Origin: Candidatus Marimicrobium litorale | GTDB taxonomy: Bacteria; Pseudomonadota; Gammaproteobacteria; Pseudomonadales; Halieaceae | DNA length: 64,000 nt | Assembly: GCF_026262645.1 (NCBI RefSeq) | Contig: NZ_SHNO01000001.1 | Coordinates: 2,418,001-2,482,000, forward strand | Reading direction: 5' to 3' | In this document: positions 1 to 8,569 of the stretch, one piece after another | Layout: each line of letters begins with the position of its first letter | How positions within the stretch are numbered: position 1 is the first letter of the stretch | The notes under the pieces: generated by a model | Databases searched by the model: none | Told to the model about the DNA's origin: nothing | The model's input: only the letters and a program-made list of their open reading frames with translations | Translations under genes and position numbers: made by a program

Positions 1-527
1 CGCTTTTGCAGATACTTATTGAACACTTCGACGTGGCGAGCCTCGTCAAAAGTCTGCGAGGCCGCGTAAAGCTTGGCGTTGAAAGTGGGTGCGCAGGAGC
101 ATAGCTGTGACGCTACCAACAGGGCGCCCTGCTCACCGTGCAGGAATTGGGACAGGCTCCAGGCGTTCATGTGCAACCAGAATTCCTTTCGCGTGGCCTC
201 GTCCATTGCGAGATACGGTTCGTAGTCGCTGAGGTTCATCAGCTCCGCGCCATCTTCCTCATTTGGCCAGGGGCGGTTCCAATCGATGTCCATCTCCGGG
301 TCCCAGTTGAGCTGCTTGCCCAGATCGTAGAGTTTCTTGATGCGATCATCCTGAAGGGTGTAATCCCAATTATAGGAGCCGGTCAGGGGGGTCTTAAAAA
401 TCTCCGCTACGTGGTCCACATCGGCCGCTGTCAGCACTTCTTCCAGATCCGGGTTATCACGCGGGTAATCCGCGCCGGCAAACGTTTGGATCATACGTGG
501 GGTCTTGTCGGTCCAGTCAATCTGCAT
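1..527 (-). CDS. Ferritin-like diiron protein (3' part cut by window edge)
   Basis: An open frame runs leftward from an ATG at 527 through the window edge, giving about 175 codons without a stop. The start is supported by GGAG seven bases upstream. The translation shows HGEQGAL and later DEARHVEVF, the E and ExxH spacing of ferritin-like/AurF-type diiron proteins, so an oxygenase or hydroxylase acting on an acyl or aromatic substrate is plausible; the substrate cannot be told. It is divergent from an AraC-family regulator, which may control it, and an imperfect inverted repeat at 543-561 lies just upstream. The C-terminal part is missing from the window, so remaining metal ligands cannot be checked. 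Confidence 0.75.
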   Translation of the reverse strand, partial: MQIDWTDKTPRMIQTFAGADYPRDNPDLEEVLTAADVDHVAEIFKTPLTGSYNWDYTLQDDRIKKLYDLGKQLNWDPEMDIDWNRPWPNEEDGAELMNLSDYEPYLAMDEATRKEFWLHMNAWSLSQFLHGEQGALLVASQLCSCAPTFNAKLYAASQTFDEARHVEVFNKYLQK

Positions 528-542
528 GGTGTCACTCCGTTA

Positions 543-561
543 AGTGGTCTATTGACCCACT
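543..561. promoter_or_regulatory. Imperfect inverted repeat, possible operator
   Basis: AGTGGTC, a four-base spacer, then GACCCACT (one extra C breaks perfect symmetry). It lies 16 bases upstream of the diiron gene start and within the short divergent region shared with the AraC-family gene. An operator role is inference from position only. Confidence 0.25.
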
Positions 562-633
562 ATGCGCGATGCAGACTCAAACGGGCAGGGTAAAGTCTTG
601 TCAACTTACAGTCATTTGTGGCCAAATAGGGCC

Positions 634-1635
634 ATGTCCAATACCAGCACACCGGCCCAGTACGCGCTCATCCTGATCGACATGCTTGAGGGAGAAGGCT
701 GCTCCCGTGACAACCTCCTGGCTGGCACATCCCTCGCACTGGCCGGCATCGACAGCATGGGCGCCAGAGTTGATGACCAGGACTTCTGGACCTTGGTCAC
801 CAACGCACGCACGCTCACCGGCGACCCGACCCTGGGGCTCAAACTGGGCCTGCGATTGCACCTGAGCGCGCACGCAGTGCTGGGGCAGGCCTTCATGACT
901 TGCCGCGACCTCGGACAAGTCATGGGGCTATTGCTCAAGTACTATCACCTACTGGCCTCCAATCTCGAAATGGAATTTAGTGAGGAGGGAGACACATGCA
1001 TACTCAGCATTCTCACCACCCCGGGCGAGACCGAGTCAGACTTCACATTTGGTTTTGAACTACTCTACGGCGCCTTTATCAATACACTGCGGGGCATGCT
1101 CAATGATCCAGAACTGGCAGTTCGGATGGAACTGCCCTACCCGGCACCTGCGCACTCTGCGCGTTATCACGAAGTCCTCGGCGATGACATACACTTCGAC
1201 GCGCTGCAGGGGCGGATCCTGTTCCATCGAGACTGGCTGGATACTCCGCTACCCTTGTCAAATCCTCCGCTACGCCAACTCTATGAGGCGGAGTGCGCGC
1301 GCCTGCTGGCAGATCTGGAGGGGGAAGATTCCGTCGCGGAGCAGACTCTTCGGCTATTGCGCAAGCTGGAGGGTCAGTATCCGCAAATGCCGCAAATAGC
1401 GGGTATGCTGAATGTCAGTCCACGCACTTACCGTCGCCGGTTGGATGAGGAGGAGCAATCATTCCAGAAACTGCTGGATCAGGTTCGCGCAGAGCATGCG
1501 ACGCACTACCTGCAAAATACGCGACTCCCATTGGCCAATGTCGCTTACCTGGTAGGGTTTAGTGATTCCTCCAACTTCCGCAGGGCGTACCGCAAGTGGA
1601 CCGGCAAGGCGCCCCGTGAAGTGCGCCAGGGCTGA
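634..1635 (+). CDS. AraC-family transcriptional regulator with arabinose-binding-type N-terminus
   Basis: 333-residue protein beginning at ATG 634; the frame is open further upstream to about 562 but those residues do not look like the family. Residues 1-200 resemble the AraC_binding/Arabinose_bd (PF12625-like) sensor half found in OruR/ArgR-type regulators. The last 85 residues carry two helix-turn-helices: one around QIAGMLNVSPRTYRRRL and the second around VAYLVGFSDSSNFRRAYRKW, the typical AraC signature ending in GKAPREVR. It is divergent from the diiron gene and nine bases ahead of a patatin-like gene on the same strand, so it probably regulates one or both. The inducer is unknown. Confidence 0.88.
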   Translation: MSNTSTPAQYALILIDMLEGEGCSRDNLLAGTSLALAGIDSMGARVDDQDFWTLVTNARTLTGDPTLGLKLGLRLHLSAHAVLGQAFMTCRDLGQVMGLLLKYYHLLASNLEMEFSEEGDTCILSILTTPGETESDFTFGFELLYGAFINTLRGMLNDPELAVRMELPYPAPAHSARYHEVLGDDIHFDALQGRILFHRDWLDTPLPLSNPPLRQLYEAECARLLADLEGEDSVAEQTLRLLRKLEGQYPQMPQIAGMLNVSPRTYRRRLDEEEQSFQKLLDQVRAEHATHYLQNTRLPLANVAYLVGFSDSSNFRRAYRKWTGKAPREVRQG

Positions 1636-1644
1636 GCGGCACTA

Positions 1645-2718
1645 ATGGCTTCAGTCGACAAGGCCCTGCGGATTTATCTGGGTCGCAAAGCGGCAGCGCT
1701 AATCGATGAGCGGGGCTGGTCGCCTGACCTGTTCAACCTGCTATTGGGCGCGTCTGGCGGCGCCAAGTGGCTGATTCTGAGCCAGCTGGACCGGGTCCTG
1801 TTCGGCGATTTCCTGCAGGGCGGCACCGGCTCCCTCAGCACCCTCGGCTCTTCTATTGGCGCATGGCGACACACTTGCCTGGCCATGCCCGACCCGGTCG
1901 CCGCCATTGAACGAATGGAAGAAGCGTACCTCGATCAACGCTACAGTGCGAAACCGGATACGCGAGAAGTCAGCAAGGTCAGCCTGGGTATTCTGGAACA
2001 TACCTTGGGCAGGGATGGAGCAGAGCACCTGCTGCAGCACCCCCGTGTTCAAACCCACATTGTCACCGCACGGGGACGCGGAGCTGCCGGGTCATCGTCC
2101 CATACACTGCTGGCCACAGCCATGGGCAGCGCGGCACTGAGTAATGCCGTCAGCCGTCGCTTGCTCAAACTGCATTTCCAGCGCGTGATGTTTCACACAG
2201 GCGCGGCGCCCGCTGCACAAATGCGATTACAGGATTTCGATACGCGATGTGTACGCCTAGAGGAGCAGAACCTGCGCCGAGCGATTCATGCCAGCGGGTC
2301 TATTCCATTCGTACTGAATGGTGAACGCGATATTCCCGGGGGGCCGGCCGGGCAGTACTGGGATGGAGGCATCATCGACTACCATTTCAATCCGGAGCAA
2401 CTTGATACAGATGGGCTGGTGCTTTACCCGCACTTTAGCGAGCAACTCTTTCCGGGCTGGTTTGACAAGTTTCTGCCTTGGCGCCAGGCGGCGAATCACC
2501 GCTACGAGCAACTGGTATTGCTGTGTCCAAGCGCCGCATTTATCGACGCCCTTCCGCACGGCAAAATTCCCGACCGCTCGGACTTCAAAAACTTCGGCTT
2601 TCCGGAACGCCTGGCCTACTGGAAGGAATGCATTGCACGCGGTGAACAACTGGCCCAGGAATTCGCGGAGCTGATTTCTGGAAACGATCCTCTTGCGGGG
2701 GCCGTGGTATTCAAATAA
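1645..2718 (+). CDS. Patatin-like phospholipase family protein
   Basis: 357 residues. Near the N-terminus GASGGAKW supplies the glycine-rich oxyanion-hole stretch, GSSIG (residues 68-72, Ser70) is the GxSxG nucleophile elbow, and Asp240 in WDGGIIDY matches the DGG/DGA motif of the Ser-Asp dyad, so the catalytic set of patatin lipases is complete. There is no signal peptide, suggesting a cytoplasmic acyl hydrolase. It follows the AraC gene after nine bases and probably shares its transcript. It is convergent with the thiolase-like gene, the two stop codons abutting at 2718/2719. The lipid substrate is not predictable. Confidence 0.82.
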   Translation: MASVDKALRIYLGRKAAALIDERGWSPDLFNLLLGASGGAKWLILSQLDRVLFGDFLQGGTGSLSTLGSSIGAWRHTCLAMPDPVAAIERMEEAYLDQRYSAKPDTREVSKVSLGILEHTLGRDGAEHLLQHPRVQTHIVTARGRGAAGSSSHTLLATAMGSAALSNAVSRRLLKLHFQRVMFHTGAAPAAQMRLQDFDTRCVRLEEQNLRRAIHASGSIPFVLNGERDIPGGPAGQYWDGGIIDYHFNPEQLDTDGLVLYPHFSEQLFPGWFDKFLPWRQAANHRYEQLVLLCPSAAFIDALPHGKIPDRSDFKNFGFPERLAYWKECIARGEQLAQEFAELISGNDPLAGAVVFK

Positions 2719-4212
2719 TCAGGCAAAGAGCTGTCCCTTGGACAAGCGATAACTGCTACCACAGCACTCCCGAGACATCATGTCCGTGATGATTGATGCG
2801 TCCTCACTGAAGCACACCGTGCGCCGGCCGTCGGGAAGATCAAACACCGCAACAGCGCGCCACGGCTCCATCCCCTGATAAAGCACAGTGTAGCCCGCGA
2901 CAGTTGCGCTCCCCTCGAAGTCCGACACCAGTTCCCGCAGGGGTGTCACCGCATGCACCTCGTCAGTGACATCCGCGAAGGCCCAACCGGCTATCGGGGG
3001 CTGCATCGACCACAGCGCACAGGCTTGCTTCGTAAGCAACCCGCTGACGGTCGTCACGAGGCCTGTCTCGCCCGGGTTATCGCGCAGCAACTGCGCGATT
3101 TTTGCGGTGGCCTGGAAGACGAAATTATTGAGCGGGCCACCACCGAAGGTCATACCGCCGGTCACACTGTCGTCGCCCCTGTCATGCAGGCTCATCTCCT
3201 CACGCTGCACACGCACGGCAAACGGGAAACAGGAATAAAGTTCTCGCAGACGCACATCATTAAAATCCACACCCGCCAGCTGCATGGCTTTTCTGCCCGC
3301 GATCCGAAAACCCTCACTGCCTCCCAGGTCGCCACGCGTGGCAATGACCGACATGAAGTTGGACTCTGTCGACACCACAGGGAACACCCACTGACTCCGC
3401 GCTATACCCAGTTCGTCGGCCACCGCTGCGGAGCACAGGATTAAACCCGCCGCCTGGTCCACTGTCCACTGACTGTTGTGCAGCTTCGTGTAAGGAAACG
3501 CAAGCATTCGATTTTTCGGGGAGTGCGCCCGAATAAACTCTGCAGAAAACGGCTCACCTACCCAACCCTCGGGATTGGCTGCAGCGATTTCACTGAAGCG
3601 CGCGTACTGGGCTGCCATACGGTCACGGTGTTCATCCACACTCAAACCCTGCTTGAAGCGCAGGGCACTGTCCATAATTGCGTAATATCCAACCGGCATG
3701 CCAAGGCCAGCGTTGGACTCCACTTCGGACATCAACTCCGCACCCGGACGCAGGGTAATATCGGGCTCGACATCATCGTCCTCCTGCACCATGCCCACTT
3801 CATCACCCGCACGCGCGGCACACTGCTCGCGATAACGCGCCTCGCCGCCGGCAACCAGCATGACCTGAGCTTCTCCTGCCAAAATGCGCTGGCAGGCACG
3901 GTTGATCAGGCCCTGCTGCAAGATACCGAAATCTGCTAACAACGTTGTCGCCGATTGCGCACCGAGCCGATCCGCGAGAATTCGGGCTGGATCCCGGTAC
4001 CCCCACAAACTGTTGGGCACAAGAATTTCATCGGCTCTCGCCAACAACGCATCCGCACCCGCGTCCGCAGCAGCATCACGTAAGGCCTGCTCCATGAGTG
4101 CCACCGGCTCCCGGGCCTCACGATAATCTTCCAGCTTTTGTTGCACAGCACCGACACCCACCAGCACCGGCGTGTTAGGGGCGCAATCAGCCACGGATAA
4201 ACTCGCCTGCAT
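2719..4212 (-). CDS. Thiolase-like protein type 1 (TLP1), annotated as acetyl-CoA acetyltransferase
   Basis: 497 residues of the thiolase superfamily. The nucleophile position is kept as NRAC (Cys107), but the usual GHP histidine motif reads GGPLNNF near residue 350 and the usual CxG near the end reads VSGLL. The C-terminal 80 residues, with GYTVLYQGMEPWRAVAVFDLPDG, resemble the additional C-terminal domain of TLP1 proteins (PF18313, from memory). It may therefore bind acyl-CoA or act on it in a non-standard way rather than perform classical thiolysis. Its ATG lies inside the end of the luciferase-like gene (26-base overlap), so the two are translationally linked. No alternative ATG exists near the N-terminus. 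Confidence 0.8.
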   Translation of the reverse strand: MQASLSVADCAPNTPVLVGVGAVQQKLEDYREAREPVALMEQALRDAAADAGADALLARADEILVPNSLWGYRDPARILADRLGAQSATTLLADFGILQQGLINRACQRILAGEAQVMLVAGGEARYREQCAARAGDEVGMVQEDDDVEPDITLRPGAELMSEVESNAGLGMPVGYYAIMDSALRFKQGLSVDEHRDRMAAQYARFSEIAAANPEGWVGEPFSAEFIRAHSPKNRMLAFPYTKLHNSQWTVDQAAGLILCSAAVADELGIARSQWVFPVVSTESNFMSVIATRGDLGGSEGFRIAGRKAMQLAGVDFNDVRLRELYSCFPFAVRVQREEMSLHDRGDDSVTGGMTFGGGPLNNFVFQATAKIAQLLRDNPGETGLVTTVSGLLTKQACALWSMQPPIAGWAFADVTDEVHAVTPLRELVSDFEGSATVAGYTVLYQGMEPWRAVAVFDLPDGRRTVCFSEDASIITDMMSRECCGSSYRLSKGQLFA

Positions 4213-5053
4213 ACCAATTCAGCATGGCAATTTTTTCATCCAGTGGTTTGTCTTCCTCGAACTCATAGACATTGCGAAAGCCAATAATGACATCTGTTAC
4301 GCCGATGCTTTCGAGTTGCGCAATACCCTCTTTCGAAAACGCATTCGCGCCCGTAGTGAATACGCGGAAAGGTCGATCGAGCGTACCGTATTCCTCCCGC
4401 AACTGGCTGATGCGGGCAATATACGCGTGCAGTTGATCAAGATCAGCCCCTGCGCACATCCAGCCATCGCCCACCCGAGCCGCACGCTTCAATGCCGGCT
4501 CCGCGTGCCCACCGATCAATAACGGTGTAGGCTTTGTCGGCACCGGATTCATCTTGTTAGCGGGCATCTCATGTATTTCGCCGGAGTAGCCAAAGTACTC
4601 CCCAGTTTCCAGCCCGCGCAGGATATCTATCTGCTCATCCAGGCGCTTGCCCCGTTTCTCCCAGGCCACGTCGCAGACTGCAAAATCCTCCTCCCAGGGA
4701 CTGATACCGATACCGAAGTCAAAGCGATTACCGAACAATGACTGGATACCCTGCACCTGTTTTGCCACCACGGGTGCCTGGCGGACCGCCAGTTTGTAGA
4801 CAAAGGTCGCGAAACGGATCTCCCTGGTCACTGCCGCCATCGCTGTGACCGCGATCAGGCTTTCGACAAAGGGAACACTTTCCAGAAACTCGCGACTACC
4901 GTCTTTGTTGTAGGGATATTTGGAGCTGGCTTCCTCGGGATAACAAATACTATCGGGTATGGTGATTCCATCGAACCCTGCCTCCTCGGCCGCAATCGCC
5001 AGGGGCAGGTAGTGGTTGGGCTCGCACATCCCGACTTGGTAACTGAATTTCAT
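4187..5053 (-). CDS. Luciferase-like (LLM class) flavin-dependent oxidoreductase
   Basis: 288 residues, starting at ATG 5053 with GGAG nine bases upstream; the frame is open 15 codons farther but without a ribosome site. The (beta/alpha)8 luciferase-like fold is indicated by the N-terminal YQVGMCEP and EEAGFDGITIPDS, the VAKQVQGIQSLFGNRFDFGIG core and the late PLLIGGHAEPALKRAARVGDGW, as in F420- or FMN-dependent monooxygenases and dehydrogenases. It is the first gene of a two-gene unit with the TLP1 thiolase-like gene, suggesting oxidation of a CoA-linked or hydrophobic substrate. Whether the cofactor is F420 or FMN cannot be told from sequence alone. Confidence 0.85.
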   Translation of the reverse strand: MKFSYQVGMCEPNHYLPLAIAAEEAGFDGITIPDSICYPEEASSKYPYNKDGSREFLESVPFVESLIAVTAMAAVTREIRFATFVYKLAVRQAPVVAKQVQGIQSLFGNRFDFGIGISPWEEDFAVCDVAWEKRGKRLDEQIDILRGLETGEYFGYSGEIHEMPANKMNPVPTKPTPLLIGGHAEPALKRAARVGDGWMCAGADLDQLHAYIARISQLREEYGTLDRPFRVFTTGANAFSKEGIAQLESIGVTDVIIGFRNVYEFEEDKPLDEKIAMLNWYAGEFIRG

Positions 5054-5901
5054 GTTGACGGTTCTCCGATAGGAAGATCGCTGAGGATCGAACCGCACTG
5101 TAACGACAATCTAGCGCGATATCGCTGAAAATCGAAATTTTCCCGCCACTGGCTTCAAATAATGAACTGCGGGAATCGCGCCGTCAGGGCAACCACAGGT
5201 CGAGATGGGGTGGCTGCCGGATTTTTCGTACGCGACCCTCGCTCTTCAAGCCGTCTCTGCGAGACCGCCGGGTGACGCCCCCGGATCGGTGGATAGCGTC
5301 GGGTTGCCAATTTTCACCCGCGCCAGCCGGTACCCGCGCAGCCAACTCCTCACGATGAAAAATCCAGTCTGTTAAGCGCCGCGTTTCCAGCATTTTTCAC
5401 TGCCTCGTTGATCCAGCTAGACCTGTGTGCGATTCACCCTGCAACAGACGAATCCACAAATGATGATACGCCACCCCACCGAATTCGGTTCATGGACCCC
5501 TCCCGCAGCGCCCGCCCCAACCCCGCCCGGCTGACACGATCACGGTAAAACAAAGCGCTGTAACTGCCGCGCCGTTAGTCTAAACTGGCCCGTGAGCTCG
5601 CCACGGGCACGGCCAGGCGCTGCCGGTGAACTCGATCCTGACAGGGGAAACGACTACCTTGCAGCGGCTGTAGGCCCCGCAAGCACATAATTAGGCAGAC
5701 TTCCTCAAACACACGTTCCGATGGTTTGTTCAGCCTGTTAACAAACGGGGGGGCCAGCATCAGGGCGCTCGTGTCGCCCTTGCACGGGCAGGCATAATTT
5801 GCGATGCAGCCTCTGTGTGCCGCAAGCGGCGACTGGCGCGGCTTGCCGCTTGAGGCACCTCCCGCCCACCCTAATCACCTGTATTTTTGACGGTAACAGC
5901 C
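5054..5901. other. Gene-free interval of about 850 bases
   Basis: No convincing coding frame: the short open frames on both strands have no recognisable motif or ribosome site. Visible structures are a ten-base palindrome (GCGATATCGC, 5116-5125) near the luciferase-like start, a stem of seven (GTTTGTT/AACAAAC, 5724-5746) followed by a G run, and a longer hairpin at 5818-5857. It may hold the two divergent promoters plus an unrecognised small RNA or a decayed gene. I could not match it to any RNA family I know. Confidence 0.5.
5818..5857. other. Hairpin upstream of hslO
   Basis: TGCCGCAAGCGGC and GCCGCTTGAGGCA pair over 13 positions with one mismatch across a 14-base loop, ending 44 bases before the hslO ATG. 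There is no T run after it, so it is more likely a 5' leader structure than an intrinsic terminator. Confidence 0.4.
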
Positions 5902-6780
5902 ATGACAGACATCCTTCGCGACTATTCCCAGCGATTCCTCTTCGAGGAAGCCGATATCCGCGGCGAAAAAGTGCTGCTGGATAAAGCCTACTGGGACACA
6001 CTCGCCATCCACCAGTACGCGCCGGGCGTTGCCCGGCTAATGGGGGAGTTTCTCGCCGCAGCTGTGCTGTTGAGCAACAACCTTAAATTCGAGGGGCGCC
6101 TGACCTTGCAGGCTCGCTCTGACGGACAACTGCCCCTGCTGATGGCCGAGAGCAACCACCAGCTGCATGTCCGCGGCATCGCCCGCGGCTCGGAGCAGGC
6201 CACCGCCAACAGCAACGAGGAACTGCTCAGTAACGGGCAACTGGCCATTACCGTCGAACCGCTGAAAGGACAGCGTTATCAGGGAATTGTGGCGCTACAA
6301 GAAGGCTCAGTGGCGCACAATCTCGACGCCTATTTTCGCCAGTCAGAACAACTGGGAAGTCGCATCTGGCTCGCTGCGGACGGGGAACGGGCCGGCGGCA
6401 TGCTCCTGCAGCAATTACCGGCTCAGCTCGTCCCCGAACCCGGCCAACGACTGGATCAATGGGAGCATGTCTTGACACTTACCGACACCCTGCGGGATGA
6501 GGAGATACTGACATTGGACTCAGCCACACTGCTCGGGCTCCTCTATCCGGAGGAGCCGGTGCGTCTATTCGATGCAGACGAGGTGCGATTCCAGTGCTCC
6601 TGCAGCCGCAAACGCACCCACGGTGCCCTCTCGACCCTGCATCCAGCGGAACTCAATGAGATGTTGCAGGAGATGGGCCGCATCACGATGGATTGCGAAT
6701 TCTGCAATACCCAATATCACTTCGAGCGCACGGATCTGGCTGAGGTTTTGGGGGTAGATGAGGCCAAAACATTGCATTGA
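5902..6780 (+). CDS. hslO: Redox-regulated chaperone Hsp33
   Basis: 292 residues from ATG 5902, the same length as E. coli Hsp33. The C-terminal zinc switch is intact: CSC at 232/234 and CEFC at 265/268, identical numbering to the E. coli protein, which supports this start over an upstream in-frame TTG at 5887. In the cytoplasm the reduced, zinc-bound form is inactive; oxidative unfolding activates it as a holdase that stops aggregation. It is preceded by the hairpin at 5818-5857 and followed, after 150 bases, by pckA on the same strand, an arrangement that fits separate promoters. Confidence 0.95.
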   Translation: MTDILRDYSQRFLFEEADIRGEKVLLDKAYWDTLAIHQYAPGVARLMGEFLAAAVLLSNNLKFEGRLTLQARSDGQLPLLMAESNHQLHVRGIARGSEQATANSNEELLSNGQLAITVEPLKGQRYQGIVALQEGSVAHNLDAYFRQSEQLGSRIWLAADGERAGGMLLQQLPAQLVPEPGQRLDQWEHVLTLTDTLRDEEILTLDSATLLGLLYPEEPVRLFDADEVRFQCSCSRKRTHGALSTLHPAELNEMLQEMGRITMDCEFCNTQYHFERTDLAEVLGVDEAKTLH

Positions 6781-6930
6781 GGGGGTAGGGCGCGGGGTAT
6801 TCGCCGGTTTTATGCCCGATATATTTTTCTTGGCGGGGCGATTCTGACATAATTACGCCCCCTTGAGACTCAGGCACGTCGTCGCGCAAAAGGCCCCGCG
6901 GGCTGGCGCACTATTATCACAGGAAAATCC

Positions 6931-8490
6931 ATGACCGCAGATATTCAGTCCACCCAGGAATACGTCGATCAGGCGCCCTCGAAACTGATCGAAGAATCTC
7001 TAAACCGTGGCGAAGGCGTGTTATCCGATACCGGCGCGCTGCTGGTGACCACCGGCCAACGCACCGGGCGCTCTCCCGCCGACCGCTTTGTGGTCAAGGA
7101 GCCCAGCACCGAAGACAGCATCGACTGGGGCGGCGTGAACAGACCCTTCGACGCCGACACGTTCGACGCCATCTGGGACAGGGTGGAATCTTATCTTGGC
7201 GCACGAGACCGTTTCGTATCTCATCTTCACGTCGGGGAACACATCGACCATTACTTGCCGGTCAAGGTAACCACCGAGACCGCCTGGCAGGGGTTGTTCG
7301 GTCGCAACATGTTTATCCGCCCTGAAACCTACAATAGCGCCCGCAAGCCGGAGTGGAATATTCTCAATGTTGCCAGCTTCGAGTGCGACCCGGACAGGGA
7401 CGCCACTAATTCAGATGGCGTAGTTATTATCAATTTCGCACAGCGCAAGGTTCTGCTTGCAGGGATGCGCTACGCGGGCGAAATGAAGAAAGCCATGTTC
7501 TCCGTGCAGAACTTCCTGCTGCCGGAGAAGGATGTTATGCCCATGCACTGCAGTGCCAACGTGGGTGAAGCCGGCGACACCACTCTTTTCTTCGGCCTCT
7601 CCGGCACGGGTAAAACGACCCTCTCTGCCGACCAGTCTCGCTACCTGATCGGTGACGACGAGCACGGTTGGGCCAAGGGCTCCGTATTCAATCTCGAGGG
7701 CGGCTGCTATGCCAAAACGATTGATCTGAGCCAGAAAAATGAGCCGGTTATCTGGGACGCCATCCGCTTCGGCGCGATCATCGAGAATGTGGTCGTCGAC
7801 GAGGCCCGCCACGCTGACTACTGTGACACCAGCCTTACCGAGAACGGCCGTTGCTGCTATCCACTGGAGCACGTGGAAAAGCGCACCGAAAGTAACTCCG
7901 GTGGCGAGCCTAAATGCGTCATATTCCTGACTTGTGATGTCTCAGGTGTTCTGCCTCCGGTGTCCATACTGTCCAAGGAAGCCGCCGCATTCCACTTCCT
8001 CAGCGGCTACACTGCGCGCGTTGGCTCTACAGAACTGGGCGCGGAGGCCGGCATACATCCGACTTTCTCCACCTGCTTCGGAGCGCCGTTTATGCCGCGC
8101 CCGGCGGGTGACTATGCAGAACTATTGATGAAGCGCATCGAGGATTTTGACAGTCAGGTCTACCTCGTGAACACCGGTTGGACAGGTGGCTCCGGCGCTC
8201 CAGGGGGGGGCGGCTCACGCTTCCCCATCCCCGTGACCCGTGCCGTGGTCAATGCCTGCCAGAGTGGCGAGCTATTGAACGCCGATACCGAGCATCTGGA
8301 GGTGCTCAACCTGAACTTCCCGCAAGCGATTCCCGGGGTGGACGCCCAGTACGTAGATCCACGATCAGGGTGGGGCTCAGCCGAAGCCTACGACGAGCAG
8401 GCTCGCAAACTCGCTGCCCTTTTTGAGCAGAACATCACCAAGTTTGAGGTTTCTGACGACATCGTCGCGGCCGGCCCAAAATCCGTCTGA
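6931..8490 (+). CDS. pckA: Phosphoenolpyruvate carboxykinase (ATP)
   Basis: 519 residues, the size of bacterial ATP-type PEPCK. Key motifs are the P-loop [11 protein letters not shown] (Gly222 to Lys228), the kinase-2/metal motif IGDDEHGW about 25 residues later and the preceding MHCSANVG. It converts oxaloacetate and ATP to PEP, ADP and CO2 in the first step of gluconeogenesis, which fits a cell growing on fatty acids, amino acids or stored polyhydroxyalkanoate. An intrinsic terminator follows at 8509-8534, so the gene is probably monocistronic. Confidence 0.96.
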   Translation: MTADIQSTQEYVDQAPSKLIEESLNRGEGVLSDTGALLVTTGQRTGRSPADRFVVKEPSTEDSIDWGGVNRPFDADTFDAIWDRVESYLGARDRFVSHLHVGEHIDHYLPVKVTTETAWQGLFGRNMFIRPETYNSARKPEWNILNVASFECDPDRDATNSDGVVIINFAQRKVLLAGMRYAGEMKKAMFSVQNFLLPEKDVMPMHCSANVGEAGDTTLFFGLSGTGKTTLSADQSRYLIGDDEHGWAKGSVFNLEGGCYAKTIDLSQKNEPVIWDAIRFGAIIENVVVDEARHADYCDTSLTENGRCCYPLEHVEKRTESNSGGEPKCVIFLTCDVSGVLPPVSILSKEAAAFHFLSGYTARVGSTELGAEAGIHPTFSTCFGAPFMPRPAGDYAELLMKRIEDFDSQVYLVNTGWTGGSGAPGGGGSRFPIPVTRAVVNACQSGELLNADTEHLEVLNLNFPQAIPGVDAQYVDPRSGWGSAEAYDEQARKLAALFEQNITKFEVSDDIVAAGPKSV

Positions 8491-8508
8491 TCGTAATGAC
8501 GCGACACG

Positions 8509-8534
8509 AGCCCGCGTCAGGCGGGCTTTTTTTT
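8509..8534 (+). terminator. Intrinsic terminator of pckA
   Basis: AGCCCGC, loop GTCAG, GCGGGCT, then an uninterrupted T run, 18 bases after the pckA stop. The reverse strand has no T run after the stem, so it serves only the plus strand. Confidence 0.88.
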
Positions 8535-8569
8535 GCCCACGCAATACAGCCGGGGCCCAGCGGCCATCT

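Noticed and set aside
5575-5760. Possible riboswitch or RNase P-like RNA in the gene-free interval
   Set aside because: I compared it from memory with cobalamin, FMN and RNase P consensus strings; only short chance matches, no conserved core.
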